In this document: piece after piece, positions 44,716 through 52,272 of the stretch
Position numbering within the stretch: the stretch's first letter is position 1
Layout of the letters: each line of letters starts with the position of its first letter
From: Cyclobacteriaceae bacterium
Lineage (GTDB): Bacteria > Bacteroidota > Bacteroidia > Cytophagales > Cyclobacteriaceae
DNA: 64,000 nucleotides
Assembly: GCA_016787645.1 (NCBI GenBank)
Contig: JAEUUF010000026.1
Span: 372,001 to 436,000 of the forward strand
Direction: 5' to 3'
Position numbers and translations under genes: made by a program
The notes under the pieces: model-generated
The model's database searches: none
Told to the model about the DNA's origin: nothing
Seen by the model: only the letters and a program-made list of their open reading frames with translations

Positions 44716-45390
44716 TTAGCGACAAGTGTACTCCAAAACGGTAATTTGACCAATGGATGAAGTCTGCTTCGTCCAATAGCCTGCAGCATTATATTCATAT
44801 GTCAAAGTTTCACCCGGGCTTCCGCTACTGGTCTTACTCACAACATTGTTGTCAGGTTGCGTGGAGCCGTAGGGTTTCAGTTTTCGAAAAGGGTTGGGCT
44901 TGCTATCGTAGGTAAAGGAAACCGTTTGCCCGGGGTTGGACAGGTAAGTATTTACCACAGAGGCCGGGTTGTGTGTGGTCAGGTTGTCATAGCTGTATAC
45001 CGTCTTGAATCCCTGGGTGTCTTCTTTTACCGTCAACTGACCACTGGAATTGTAGGAATACGACGTAGCCTCCCCGCTCGGTGATGTCACCTTCGTCAGG
45101 TTACCGTCAGCGTCATATTCCATGGTGTTCGTATAAGGTGTATATCCTAACTTAACCACCTCACTGGTGATATTACCCTTACTATCGTAATGATACTCGA
45201 TCAAACCCGGCTCTGAAACTCCCGCAATATATTGACGGTATCCAATCAACACTTCCCCATTATACAGGTAAACCAAAGTAAGGTCGTTGAGCTTGTACCG
45301 TGACAACTGACAATTCGATGCGCCGTTATCTTTGCAACTCAGCGCAATTGCCATCAACCCGGCAACAAATAAAAATCTATTGAATTTCAT
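44716..45390 (-). CDS. lipoprotein with YD/RHS-like repeats
   Basis: A 224-residue predicted lipoprotein (lipobox ALSC, Cys19). From about residue 65 it carries RHS/YD-type repeats: YHYDSKGNITSEV, MEYDADGNLTKVTSP, YSYNSSGQLTVKE, VYSYDNLTTH, and a last YEYNAAGYWTKQTS. Such repeats form beta shells in full-length RHS toxins, but here there are only about five, with no toxin tip and no RhsA core, so a small surface or periplasmic protein is more likely. It is followed closely by the SGNH gene (12 bases). Confidence 0.82.
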   Translation of the reverse strand: MKFNRFLFVAGLMAIALSCKDNGASNCQLSRYKLNDLTLVYLYNGEVLIGYRQYIAGVSEPGLIEYHYDSKGNITSEVVKLGYTPYTNTMEYDADGNLTKVTSPSGEATSYSYNSSGQLTVKEDTQGFKTVYSYDNLTTHNPASVVNTYLSNPGQTVSFTYDSKPNPFRKLKPYGSTQPDNNVVSKTSSGSPGETLTYEYNAAGYWTKQTSSIGQITVLEYTCR

Positions 45391-45503
45391 CAGAAGGAAA
45401 CAACTCGCCTATTGACAAAGAACGCGAATTATCCCGTAATCAAACAATTAAAAGAATCGGGAAGGCCCGGAATTGACTGCTGCCAGATCGCAATTGGATA
45501 GCA

Positions 45504-46064
45504 CTAGTGGCGAGTGGATTTTCCAGGACGTTTAGTCAAACTGGAAAGCTCTACCTGTCGGGGAATCCCCATAGGAAACCGGGAAAACTTCATCATCTCG
45601 TTCCATGCCTCTTCCGGCGACATCAATTGGCTTTTTGATCCTTTGGGCTGGATTGCCGGGTAAGTTCTAAACCTCTTTTGTGTCTCTGTCGTCACCGCTG
45701 CCGCTGTAGAAAAAAGCCAGAGAGGGCCCGTAAAAATGGCAAAACCGCCATTGGCAATCGTCAACAAGATGCTGGCATATCCCCATGCGTAATCATTTGG
45801 ATTATGCGTAATTAATTGGGCTTGCACCACTCCCTTTATCGGGATGGTGAATGCCATTTCATTCAGCACGACAACCGAATCGTCCCGGATGCCAATCAAT
45901 TCGCCGGCGATCACTTTGCCTTCTGTAAGGGTTACCTTGATGTAACTTCCATAAGCGTCAAACTCGAAGTTTGAACGCTTAGGCACATAATTGGACTTCA
46001 CCCAGGTTGATGAACACGACATCAATTCAACAGCGACAACCAAAAGCAATATTCTAGGGATCAT
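45504..46064 (-). CDS. predicted lipoprotein of unknown function
   Basis: Not recognised. 186 residues with a lipobox LMSC (Cys17), a beta segment SYIKVTLTEGKVIAGELIG followed by DSVVVLNE, and a hydrophobic stretch (about 95-122, ASILLTIANGGFAIFTGPLWL) that could be a membrane helix or hairpin. The C-terminus is basic. The GELIGIRDDSVVV pattern resembles Bacteroidota proteins with SH3/LSM-like barrels, but the match is loose. It lies 6 bases behind the next lipoprotein gene on the same strand. Confidence 0.65.
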   Translation of the reverse strand: MIPRILLLVVAVELMSCSSTWVKSNYVPKRSNFEFDAYGSYIKVTLTEGKVIAGELIGIRDDSVVVLNEMAFTIPIKGVVQAQLITHNPNDYAWGYASILLTIANGGFAIFTGPLWLFSTAAAVTTETQKRFRTYPAIQPKGSKSQLMSPEEAWNEMMKFSRFPMGIPRQVELSSLTKRPGKSTRH

Positions 46065-46070
46065 GGGATG

Positions 46071-46964
46071 CTATCGTTTGGTATACCGACTGTTCCAAAA
46101 CACATGTTCCATCTCGGGTTCGCGAGCCTTGTAGACATGTGCGATGGACTTGAGATATTCCCGCGGATAGAGGAACAGTGTCTTTGCTTGAGTCAAATTT
46201 TCTTCCGGGAGCCACTCATCACGCATCCACTCAATGTAGTACCCTTCCGTCTCGATAAAGAAGTCGGCTGCCTTCGCGGCGGGAAGCTCATACCGAATGC
46301 GATAGTCTTCCCCAGGGTAGGTAACGAGGTGATCGGAAGCAGCAACCAATCGGTGAAGTGCAACCGTATCTTCCAGCTGATTTTTGGTGACCCCAACCGG
46401 TGAAAGGCGAATGGGGTGAACAGGTTGAACGATGGAGACCAACTGAAGGCTGTTAATTCTCCAGAGTCCTTTAGTGGTTCGAAGCTTGAGTTGAATCCGT
46501 TTCGCATTGCTTGCAGGAAGCCTGATCAACGTGTGGTCTTCCGCGATCGGTCCTTGCTCGTTGATGGAAGCAATCCACTTCCAGGTTCCTCGCTCATCCC
46601 GATAGCCAACCTCAATGCCGCCTAACAATTCATAGATGCGCCGGCTGCCCTTCTGGATCCAGGGAGAGCCTGTCTCCATCTGCTGATAGTAGTAGCCGGC
46701 CGCATGCCCTAGCAGGGATAGTGAATGATAGAACAGAAAAGTGGTCAGCAAGGTCTGCCGATTCACGATAGCGAGGCCCACTTCTCCACCGGGGTGATCG
46801 AACTCCAAATCGATTTCCTCCTTCTCCAGCAGATCGGAAGAATCCGCCAGGGCTATAAGCTCTCGCTTGATCTCGGGCGCCTGGCAATCAGCAAGCAGAA
46901 GTAAAAGAAAAACAACGAGAAGAGCCCTTAACACCCAGTTGAGACCGGAACCGAATCGGTCCAT
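46071..46964 (-). CDS. predicted membrane-anchored or lipoprotein of unknown function
   Basis: Not recognised. From ATG 46964 it has 297 residues. A hydrophobic N-terminal segment ends LLLLADC, which would be a lipobox with an unusual Asp just before the Cys, so a plain membrane anchor is also possible. The mature part contains GYYYQQMETGSPWIQKG, a jelly-roll-like IEVGYRDERGTWKWIASI, and a C-terminal FFIETEGYYIEWMRDEWL. Beta-sheet content looks high. An ATG at 47000 is in frame. It leads a likely two-gene transcript with the next lipoprotein gene. Confidence 0.65.
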   Translation of the reverse strand: MDRFGSGLNWVLRALLVVFLLLLLADCQAPEIKRELIALADSSDLLEKEEIDLEFDHPGGEVGLAIVNRQTLLTTFLFYHSLSLLGHAAGYYYQQMETGSPWIQKGSRRIYELLGGIEVGYRDERGTWKWIASINEQGPIAEDHTLIRLPASNAKRIQLKLRTTKGLWRINSLQLVSIVQPVHPIRLSPVGVTKNQLEDTVALHRLVAASDHLVTYPGEDYRIRYELPAAKAADFFIETEGYYIEWMRDEWLPEENLTQAKTLFLYPREYLKSIAHVYKAREPEMEHVFWNSRYTKR

Positions 46965-47203
46965 TTTATGCCGTGAATTTGTAAGCCATCCACTATTCAT
47001 GCATCAATGTTACATGAACACTTTAGCCCCAGTGAATCAAACTTCGCAACCCAATAAACCATCTGTTGCAGTTATTGCAACTCACTCATGCGTAATAAGG
47101 GATGAGTCGGAAAGAACGGACTCGCACACGATTGGACCTTTTTATCCAACTAAGAGCTGCCCTGATTGAATATTTGATATCTTGAGGTCTAAATCACCCT
47201 CTA

Positions 47204-48127
47204 ATGAAACCGCTTTTCTTGACCGCTTGCATCGCTGCTATTCTGCTTGCCTGCACCGATGACAAACCAATTACACTTCAGACCAACAAGAAACTTGCCT
47301 TTAAATTCACAGGTGTAGATATCAAAAGCGGTTCACTGCCCGGGAGGACCAACAATTTTGATCCCATTTATTGTTTCATCGAGGTAAAGAGAGGCAACGA
47401 ATACTATGCTACCGGGGTATTTAAGTCCCTGCCCCCTTCCCTGCAGATTTCTCTTCCGGACAATACCAATTTCACTGTCAACATCAAGGCGGTGAGGAAA
47501 GGTTGGTCGTATGGGATTCGGCGATTTGTTGAAAACAACCGGACCACCATCAACTGGGCGGAGGCACAGGACAGCCTTAACTACCAACACCCCATGCACA
47601 ATGGTGCAGATGCCGGACTGTGCTGGGTCTACCTGAAACCCGACAGCTCGCAAACGAATTTCCAGGCATACCCTCAAACCGATACGTACGCCGCGCGGCT
47701 GGAATTCAATTCAGGAACGACGGTGGACACTACGGTGGTCGAACTCAAGCGACAGATCTGGGGTATTGAGAGCCGCATTCATCACTTTGAGAAAGGGAAA
47801 GTGAGCGTGGTGCTGGCCGAAGGTCTTTATTCCAATCCACCGGACGGCACATCTCGCCAGGTGATCAACTACCCTGATTCCAGTAAACTGGACATCTTCT
47901 CGCTAGGCTTCCTGCACCAGGGCGACAACATGGTCCACATGCGCGTCATCTACAACGACGGAACCGAAGACCATGTAGCCTATGATGGTTATATTTCCGT
48001 TGCCCGCCTCGAGAAGAAGGTGCTGGACATCGATCTCGGGCGATTCAATGCCATGGGCGGCCGCATAATTGGGTTTGACCTGCTGGAGGAGACGCTTACC
48101 GCGGGAGAGATCATTACGATCAAATAG
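47204..48127 (+). CDS. predicted lipoprotein of unknown function
   Basis: Not recognised. 307 residues with signal peptide and lipobox LLAC (Cys17), then a beta-rich body (KLAFKFTGVDIKSG, FTVNIKAVRKG, MVHMRVIYNDGTEDHVAY). It stands alone between a divergent lipoprotein pair and the HEPN-like gene. The upstream 200 bases contain a small hairpin GTTGCA/TGCAAC at 47065-47081 and no clear promoter box. Confidence 0.7.
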   Translation: MKPLFLTACIAAILLACTDDKPITLQTNKKLAFKFTGVDIKSGSLPGRTNNFDPIYCFIEVKRGNEYYATGVFKSLPPSLQISLPDNTNFTVNIKAVRKGWSYGIRRFVENNRTTINWAEAQDSLNYQHPMHNGADAGLCWVYLKPDSSQTNFQAYPQTDTYAARLEFNSGTTVDTTVVELKRQIWGIESRIHHFEKGKVSVVLAEGLYSNPPDGTSRQVINYPDSSKLDIFSLGFLHQGDNMVHMRVIYNDGTEDHVAYDGYISVARLEKKVLDIDLGRFNAMGGRIIGFDLLEETLTAGEIITIK

Positions 48128-48282
48128 GAAGCCCACTTAACATTCGCAAAGTAAGCGATTGGCGAAGAGGGAGGCTACCAACCTTCGCTTCTCGGTACTT
48201 CAAGGTATCTCAAAAACAGGCTGAAAACCAAGGTTTAGTGGGTTGTCGAGCGGGCTTAAATGAACACTTGAACAACACTCCA

Positions 48283-48849
48283 CTAGCCACTTCTTCTTTT
48301 TTCAATCAAGGCGTGAATCTTTGGAACTAGCAAAGCAAACTCCTTTCTCAAAGCCTTTAATTTTTTGATGTCTTCCTTCAACTGATCAATCGATGTCACA
48401 GTCTTCTTGATTCCATATCCTTTCTTGCTTGGACTATCCTTGATTGCTAACATTGGCAGGTAATCTCCCTCAAAAAGCTGAAAATCCACCCCATCACCAA
48501 TCCAGAATGTTGAATGAAGAATTTCATTCCTTCTTTCAATTTGTTCTAGAAACTTTTTCTTGAATCTACGCAGTTCCTCAATAGTATCTGCCGCTTCTTT
48601 GTTCTTGGTAAGCAACTCATTTACCATGGAGACAAAGCACTCCAAGATCGGCTTAACTGTCATGTGGTTATAACCAAAAACTATGCCCGTCAATCGTGAG
48701 TCATCATCAGCAAGGCCCCGAATGTGGAAAATGTGCGCTGCCTGCAACCTAAGCGTGCCAACGATGTGCTCAAAGCAGACTACAAATTCACCAATAGCGG
48801 CAAATTCTGTTGTCCAATCTATCTCACCATGTGCTTCCTTCTTCGCCAT
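48283..48849 (-). CDS. small helical protein with HEPN-like RxxxxH motif
   Basis: Not assigned to a named family. 188 residues, mainly helical and charged, no signal peptide. The segment EQIERRNEILHSTFW (about 103-117) carries R107-N-x3-H112, the RN-x3-H form of the RX4-6H signature of HEPN RNases and HEPN-like scaffolds. The N-terminal helix (GEFVVCFEHIVGTLR) fits the first HEPN helix. The gene is visibly richer in A+T than its neighbours and lies 121 bases from tRNA-Ser, both compatible with recent acquisition. No antitoxin-like partner (MNT nucleotidyltransferase or small DNA-binding protein) is adjacent. Confidence 0.6.
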   Translation of the reverse strand: MAKKEAHGEIDWTTEFAAIGEFVVCFEHIVGTLRLQAAHIFHIRGLADDDSRLTGIVFGYNHMTVKPILECFVSMVNELLTKNKEAADTIEELRRFKKKFLEQIERRNEILHSTFWIGDGVDFQLFEGDYLPMLAIKDSPSKKGYGIKKTVTSIDQLKEDIKKLKALRKEFALLVPKIHALIEKRRSG

Positions 48850-48970
48850 CCATACAAGATAAGAAAATACTTAAGGGACTAATATCCTTCACTTGAGTCC
48901 TGAGTGGTCCTCTATCTATGAAAAGTTTAAACCAGGGAGATATCAAATAATTTAGTTTCTTTGCGGCCCC

Positions 48971-49057
48971 GGAGAGGTGCCAGAGTGGCCGAATGGGGCG
49001 GTCTCGAAAACCGCTATACTCGCAAGGGTATCGAGGGTTCGAATCCCTCCCTCTCCG
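48971..49057 (+). tRNA. tRNA-Ser (CGA anticodon)
   Basis: Class II tRNA of 87 bases: acceptor GGAGAGG/CCTCTCC, D arm TGGCCGAATGGGGC, anticodon stem-loop GCGGT-CTCGAAA-ACCGC (anticodon CGA, decodes UCG), long variable arm (TATACTCGCAAGGGTATC), T arm GAGGG-TTCGAAT-CCCTC, discriminator G. No CCA is encoded. The long variable arm and G73 are serine identity elements. Confidence 0.97.
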
Positions 49058-49095
49058 CTAAGCGGAAAGAATAGAAATAACCAAGAAATACTGAC

Positions 49096-50319
49096 CTACT
49101 CGAACCGCAACGATTCAATCGGATCCAGCTTCGAAGCCTTGTTCGCCGGATAGTAGCCAGAGAACAGCCCCACCAACACGCATACCACGATCCCTACAAA
49201 CATCCATAGCCACGGCAAAACAAACGCCATGTTCATCGCCTTCGCGGCCAGGTTGCCAATGGCGACACCGAGCAACACACCGGCAATACCGCCAAGCATG
49301 CATACCACAATGGCCTCCACGATGAATTGCTGACGAATCTTCAAAGGGGTCGCTCCCAAGGCTTTGCGGATACCCACCTCACGTGTTCGCTCCGTCACCG
49401 ATACCAGCATGATGTTCATCAACGCAATCGATGAACCGAGCAGGGTGATGAAACCGATGCCCAGCCCCACCCACGTAATGATGCTCATCAAACTGGCAAG
49501 GTCTTCCAGCGTGTCACTCTTGTCGAGCTCGAACGAGTTCGGCTTTCCCAATTGATCACGGCGGATCGAACGCATCAACCCCGTGGCCTCCCCCATCGCC
49601 ATCTCCATCTTCGTGGGATCTGTTACTGCGACAGTAATGTTATAGTCAAGCCCCCGGCCCGAAGCTAGTTGGTTGGCCACAATCAAAGGGATCAGCGCCA
49701 TATTGTCAAAGTTGTCTTCAGCGAGGTTGCCCTTCTCCTTCATCACACCAATCACGCGGAATTGGGTGCCCTTAAATGTTACCTCTTGCCCGATCGGGTC
49801 TTCATTGTTTTCAAATACGGCATCATAAACTTTCCGACCAATCACACAGACCTTAGCGCCGTACTGGATTTCAATGGGAGAAAAGTTTCGGCCGAAGTCA
49901 AGGTTGAGGCCCTTTACCGGGAGATAATCTTCGTTGATGCCCTGAACCCGGATGTTGGGATTAGTCTTGAAGGACAACCGCTTCACCTCGGCAATACCGG
50001 TCAGGTCAGCATTCACGCTCACCGTGGCCGGAAAGTTGTATTGGTCAACAAACCGCATTACTTCCGTCATCATCAGGCGCTTGTAGACCTTCTCTTTCAA
50101 CCCTTCCTGACTCCTGCCGCGGTTACGCTTGGACCAGATGTCGAAGGTGTTGGCTCCCAGTGTAGAGAGGCTCTCGTTGAGTGTCTGCCCAATGCCGTCC
50201 ACGGCCGTCAATGAACCCACGAGGGCCATGATGCCGAAGGTCACAATCACGGCGGTGAGGATGGAACGAAGCAGGTTGGCCTGTATCGACCGCAGCCCCT
50301 CTTTGATGTTTTCGATCAT
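49096..50319 (-). CDS. MacB-like ABC transporter permease
   Basis: Inner-membrane permease of 407 residues with the MacB layout: first membrane helix about 18-40, a large MacB periplasmic core domain (about 48-265), then three helices of the FtsX domain (about 285-395) with the conserved RTREVGIRKALGATP loop that contacts the ATPase. It has no ATPase gene next to it and must use one encoded elsewhere. The cargo is unknown. It diverges from the secreted amidotransferase-like gene. Confidence 0.93.
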   Translation of the reverse strand: MIENIKEGLRSIQANLLRSILTAVIVTFGIMALVGSLTAVDGIGQTLNESLSTLGANTFDIWSKRNRGRSQEGLKEKVYKRLMMTEVMRFVDQYNFPATVSVNADLTGIAEVKRLSFKTNPNIRVQGINEDYLPVKGLNLDFGRNFSPIEIQYGAKVCVIGRKVYDAVFENNEDPIGQEVTFKGTQFRVIGVMKEKGNLAEDNFDNMALIPLIVANQLASGRGLDYNITVAVTDPTKMEMAMGEATGLMRSIRRDQLGKPNSFELDKSDTLEDLASLMSIITWVGLGIGFITLLGSSIALMNIMLVSVTERTREVGIRKALGATPLKIRQQFIVEAIVVCMLGGIAGVLLGVAIGNLAAKAMNMAFVLPWLWMFVGIVVCVLVGLFSGYYPANKASKLDPIESLRFE

Positions 50320-50369
50320 ATTTCCGGGAAAAACTCAGTTTTGGAAGACAAAAATACGCTCTTTTGCGT

Positions 50370-50401
50370 TTTGAATTGGATACCCATTATCTATTAATTT
50401 G
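50370..50401 (+). promoter_or_regulatory. probable Bacteroidota promoter for the amidotransferase-like gene
   Basis: TTTG at 50370-50373 is 20 bases from TTAATTTG at 50394-50401 (one mismatch to TAnnTTTG). The ATG at 50426 follows 24 bases after the -7 box. Confidence 0.45.
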
Positions 50402-50425
50402 GCCCAATTCAATAGCCCTAATACG

Positions 50426-51682
50426 ATGCGCCGGCTCCTTTTGTTCTGCTTTTTATGTGCCTTCTCCGCGGCCAGGGCTAACTACATCCTGGTCCCGATG
50501 GATGAGAAGCAGACCAATCATCTGAAAGCCTATGGCATTGCCTACTGGGTGCTCAAGAAGGACACGGAGGTTGATTGGCTCCTGAACTACCGCGGCGGAA
50601 GCTTCCTCTGCAAGTTCCACCCGTCCATCCAAAATGAACTGACCATCCGTGGCGTCTCCTATGAGATCATCTCCGATGCGGTCACCAACCAGATCTTGCT
50701 GGAGATTTCAAGCCCCGCGCTGAATTACGATATCATGAAACTGGAGAAGTACCCGAAGATTGCGGTGTACTCGCCCAAGTCAAAACAACCCTGGGACGAT
50801 GCCGTCACCCTGGTTCTCTCGTATGCCGAAATTCCCTACGATGTGGTATTCGATGATGAAGTGATGAAAGGTGATTTGACCAAATACGACTGGCTGCACC
50901 TTCACCATGAAGACTTTACAGGGCAGTATGGAAAGTTCTATGGCAATTACGCGCACATGCCATGGTATTTGGAACAACAAAAAGAAGCGGAAGACATGGC
51001 CCGCAAGCACGGGCTTCCCAAAGTATCACTGTTGAAACTTGCCGTAGCCAAGCGCATCAAAGAATTTGTGGGCAGCGGGGGATTCCTCTTTGCGATGTGC
51101 TCCGCGACAGATTCATATGACATCGCCCTCGCGGCGGAAGGAACGGACATCTGCGAACGCATGTACGACGGTGACCCGGCCGATCCACGCGCACAGGAGA
51201 AACTCAACTTTGACAACACCCTCGCGTTTACCAACTTTCACCTCGTCCGGGACCCATTCACCTACGAGTTCTCCGACATTGACAACAATGCCCCGGAGCG
51301 TGGACTTCGGCAAGACAACGACTATTTTACCGTCTTTGAATTTTCAGCCAAGTGGGATCCAATCCCCACCATGCTCACCCAAAATCACACGAAAGTGATC
51401 GAGGGCTTTTATGGTCAGACCACAGGATTCAAAAAACACCTGATCAAATCAGATGTGGTGATCATGGGCGAAAATAAGTCGATCAATGAAGCCAAATATC
51501 TTCACGGAGTATTTGGCAAAGGATTCTGGACTTTCTATGGCGGCCATGACCCGGAAGACTACCAGCATACAGTTTACGAAGAACCGACTGACCTAGCGCT
51601 TCATCCCAACTCACCCGGGTTCCGGCTGATCCTGAACAACGTGCTGTTCCCCGCCGCCAAAAAGAAGAAACAGAAGACTTAG
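50426..51682 (+). CDS. exported protein of the Bacteroidota 'asparagine synthetase B' family
   Basis: From ATG 50426 a 418-residue exported protein with signal peptide (about 1-18, ending ARAN). Homologues are often labelled asparagine synthetase B, but the sequence has no Ntn amidotransferase Cys2 or synthetase PP-loop, so that name is doubtful. Visible are IAVYSPKSKQPWDDAV, DDEVMKGDL, WLHLHHEDFTGQ, and GGFLFAMCSATDS with a Cys in a class I glutamine amidotransferase/ThuA-like elbow (near residue 225), and a late FWTFYGGHDPEDYQH. A flavodoxin-like fold is likely. The true function is open. A TTG at 50399 is in frame but weakens the signal peptide. It overlaps the converging miaE gene by 4 bases. 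Confidence 0.8.
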   Translation: MRRLLLFCFLCAFSAARANYILVPMDEKQTNHLKAYGIAYWVLKKDTEVDWLLNYRGGSFLCKFHPSIQNELTIRGVSYEIISDAVTNQILLEISSPALNYDIMKLEKYPKIAVYSPKSKQPWDDAVTLVLSYAEIPYDVVFDDEVMKGDLTKYDWLHLHHEDFTGQYGKFYGNYAHMPWYLEQQKEAEDMARKHGLPKVSLLKLAVAKRIKEFVGSGGFLFAMCSATDSYDIALAAEGTDICERMYDGDPADPRAQEKLNFDNTLAFTNFHLVRDPFTYEFSDIDNNAPERGLRQDNDYFTVFEFSAKWDPIPTMLTQNHTKVIEGFYGQTTGFKKHLIKSDVVIMGENKSINEAKYLHGVFGKGFWTFYGGHDPEDYQHTVYEEPTDLALHPNSPGFRLILNNVLFPAAKKKKQKT

Positions 51683-52272
51683 TGCATCCGGTCAGCACGA
51701 GGTGCCAGCCCTTTTAGAATTTCGGCCTCACCGGCAAGGATTTCCCGCCAGCGCTTCTCCACCCATTCCTTCGGCTGATATTGCTTCGCCAGCGCGAGGA
51801 AATTCTTGTAGTGTCCCGCTTCGGAGACCATCAGCTCATAGTAAAACTTTGAAAGATCTTCGTCACCGATTTCTTTCCACAATAAACGAAAGCGCTCACA
51901 GCTGCGGGCTTCAATCAGGGCGTTAAGTAAAAGCTGCTCACAGAGCCGCTCCTCCCGGCTGCCATCCTTCCGGATCAGGCCATTGATCTTCCCCACGTAT
52001 TCGTCCTTCCGCTGAGGACCTAAAGACCATCCCCGCTCCCGCAATTTCTCCAATACCCTTTCAAAATGCGCCCACTCTTCAGCCACCACCGGCGTGAGCA
52101 TATCGACCAGGTCCTGCTTGTCAGGAAACTGGACGATAAGTGAAATGCAGGAAGACGCCGCCTTTTGTTCGCAATAAGCGTGGTCCACAAGAATATCTTC
52201 AAGGTTCTTTTCCGCGATGTTCACCCACCTTGGATCAGTGGCCATGTTCAAACCCAGTACGTTCTTTTCCAT
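51679..52272 (-). CDS. miaE: tRNA-(ms2io6A37) hydroxylase, MiaE-like
   Basis: Non-haem di-iron enzyme that hydroxylates the isopentenyl side chain of ms2i6A at position 37 of tRNAs reading UNN codons. From ATG 52272 it has 197 residues. The two carboxylate-His motifs are there: DHAYCEQKAA (near 34), EEWAHFERV (near 67), and in the second half EARSCERFRLL and EAGHYKNFL. This is a ferritin-like four-helix bundle. The stop of the porin gene upstream shares one base with this start (TGATG), making it the third gene of an lpxK-porin-miaE unit. Confidence 0.92.
   Translation of the reverse strand: MEKNVLGLNMATDPRWVNIAEKNLEDILVDHAYCEQKAASSCISLIVQFPDKQDLVDMLTPVVAEEWAHFERVLEKLRERGWSLGPQRKDEYVGKINGLIRKDGSREERLCEQLLLNALIEARSCERFRLLWKEIGDEDLSKFYYELMVSEAGHYKNFLALAKQYQPKEWVEKRWREILAGEAEILKGLAPRADRMH

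Noticed and set aside
44716-45390. RHS toxin or polymorphic toxin
   Set aside because: Only about five YD-like repeats, no RHS core, no toxin tip and no immunity gene; it is a small lipoprotein.
48162-49058. Possible attachment sites: GCGAAGAGGGAGG at 48162-48174 is nearly the reverse complement of the tRNA-Ser end at 49046-49058 (12 of 13)
   Set aside because: The copies are inverted rather than direct, short and imperfect, and no integrase is present, so they do not support tRNA-site integration.
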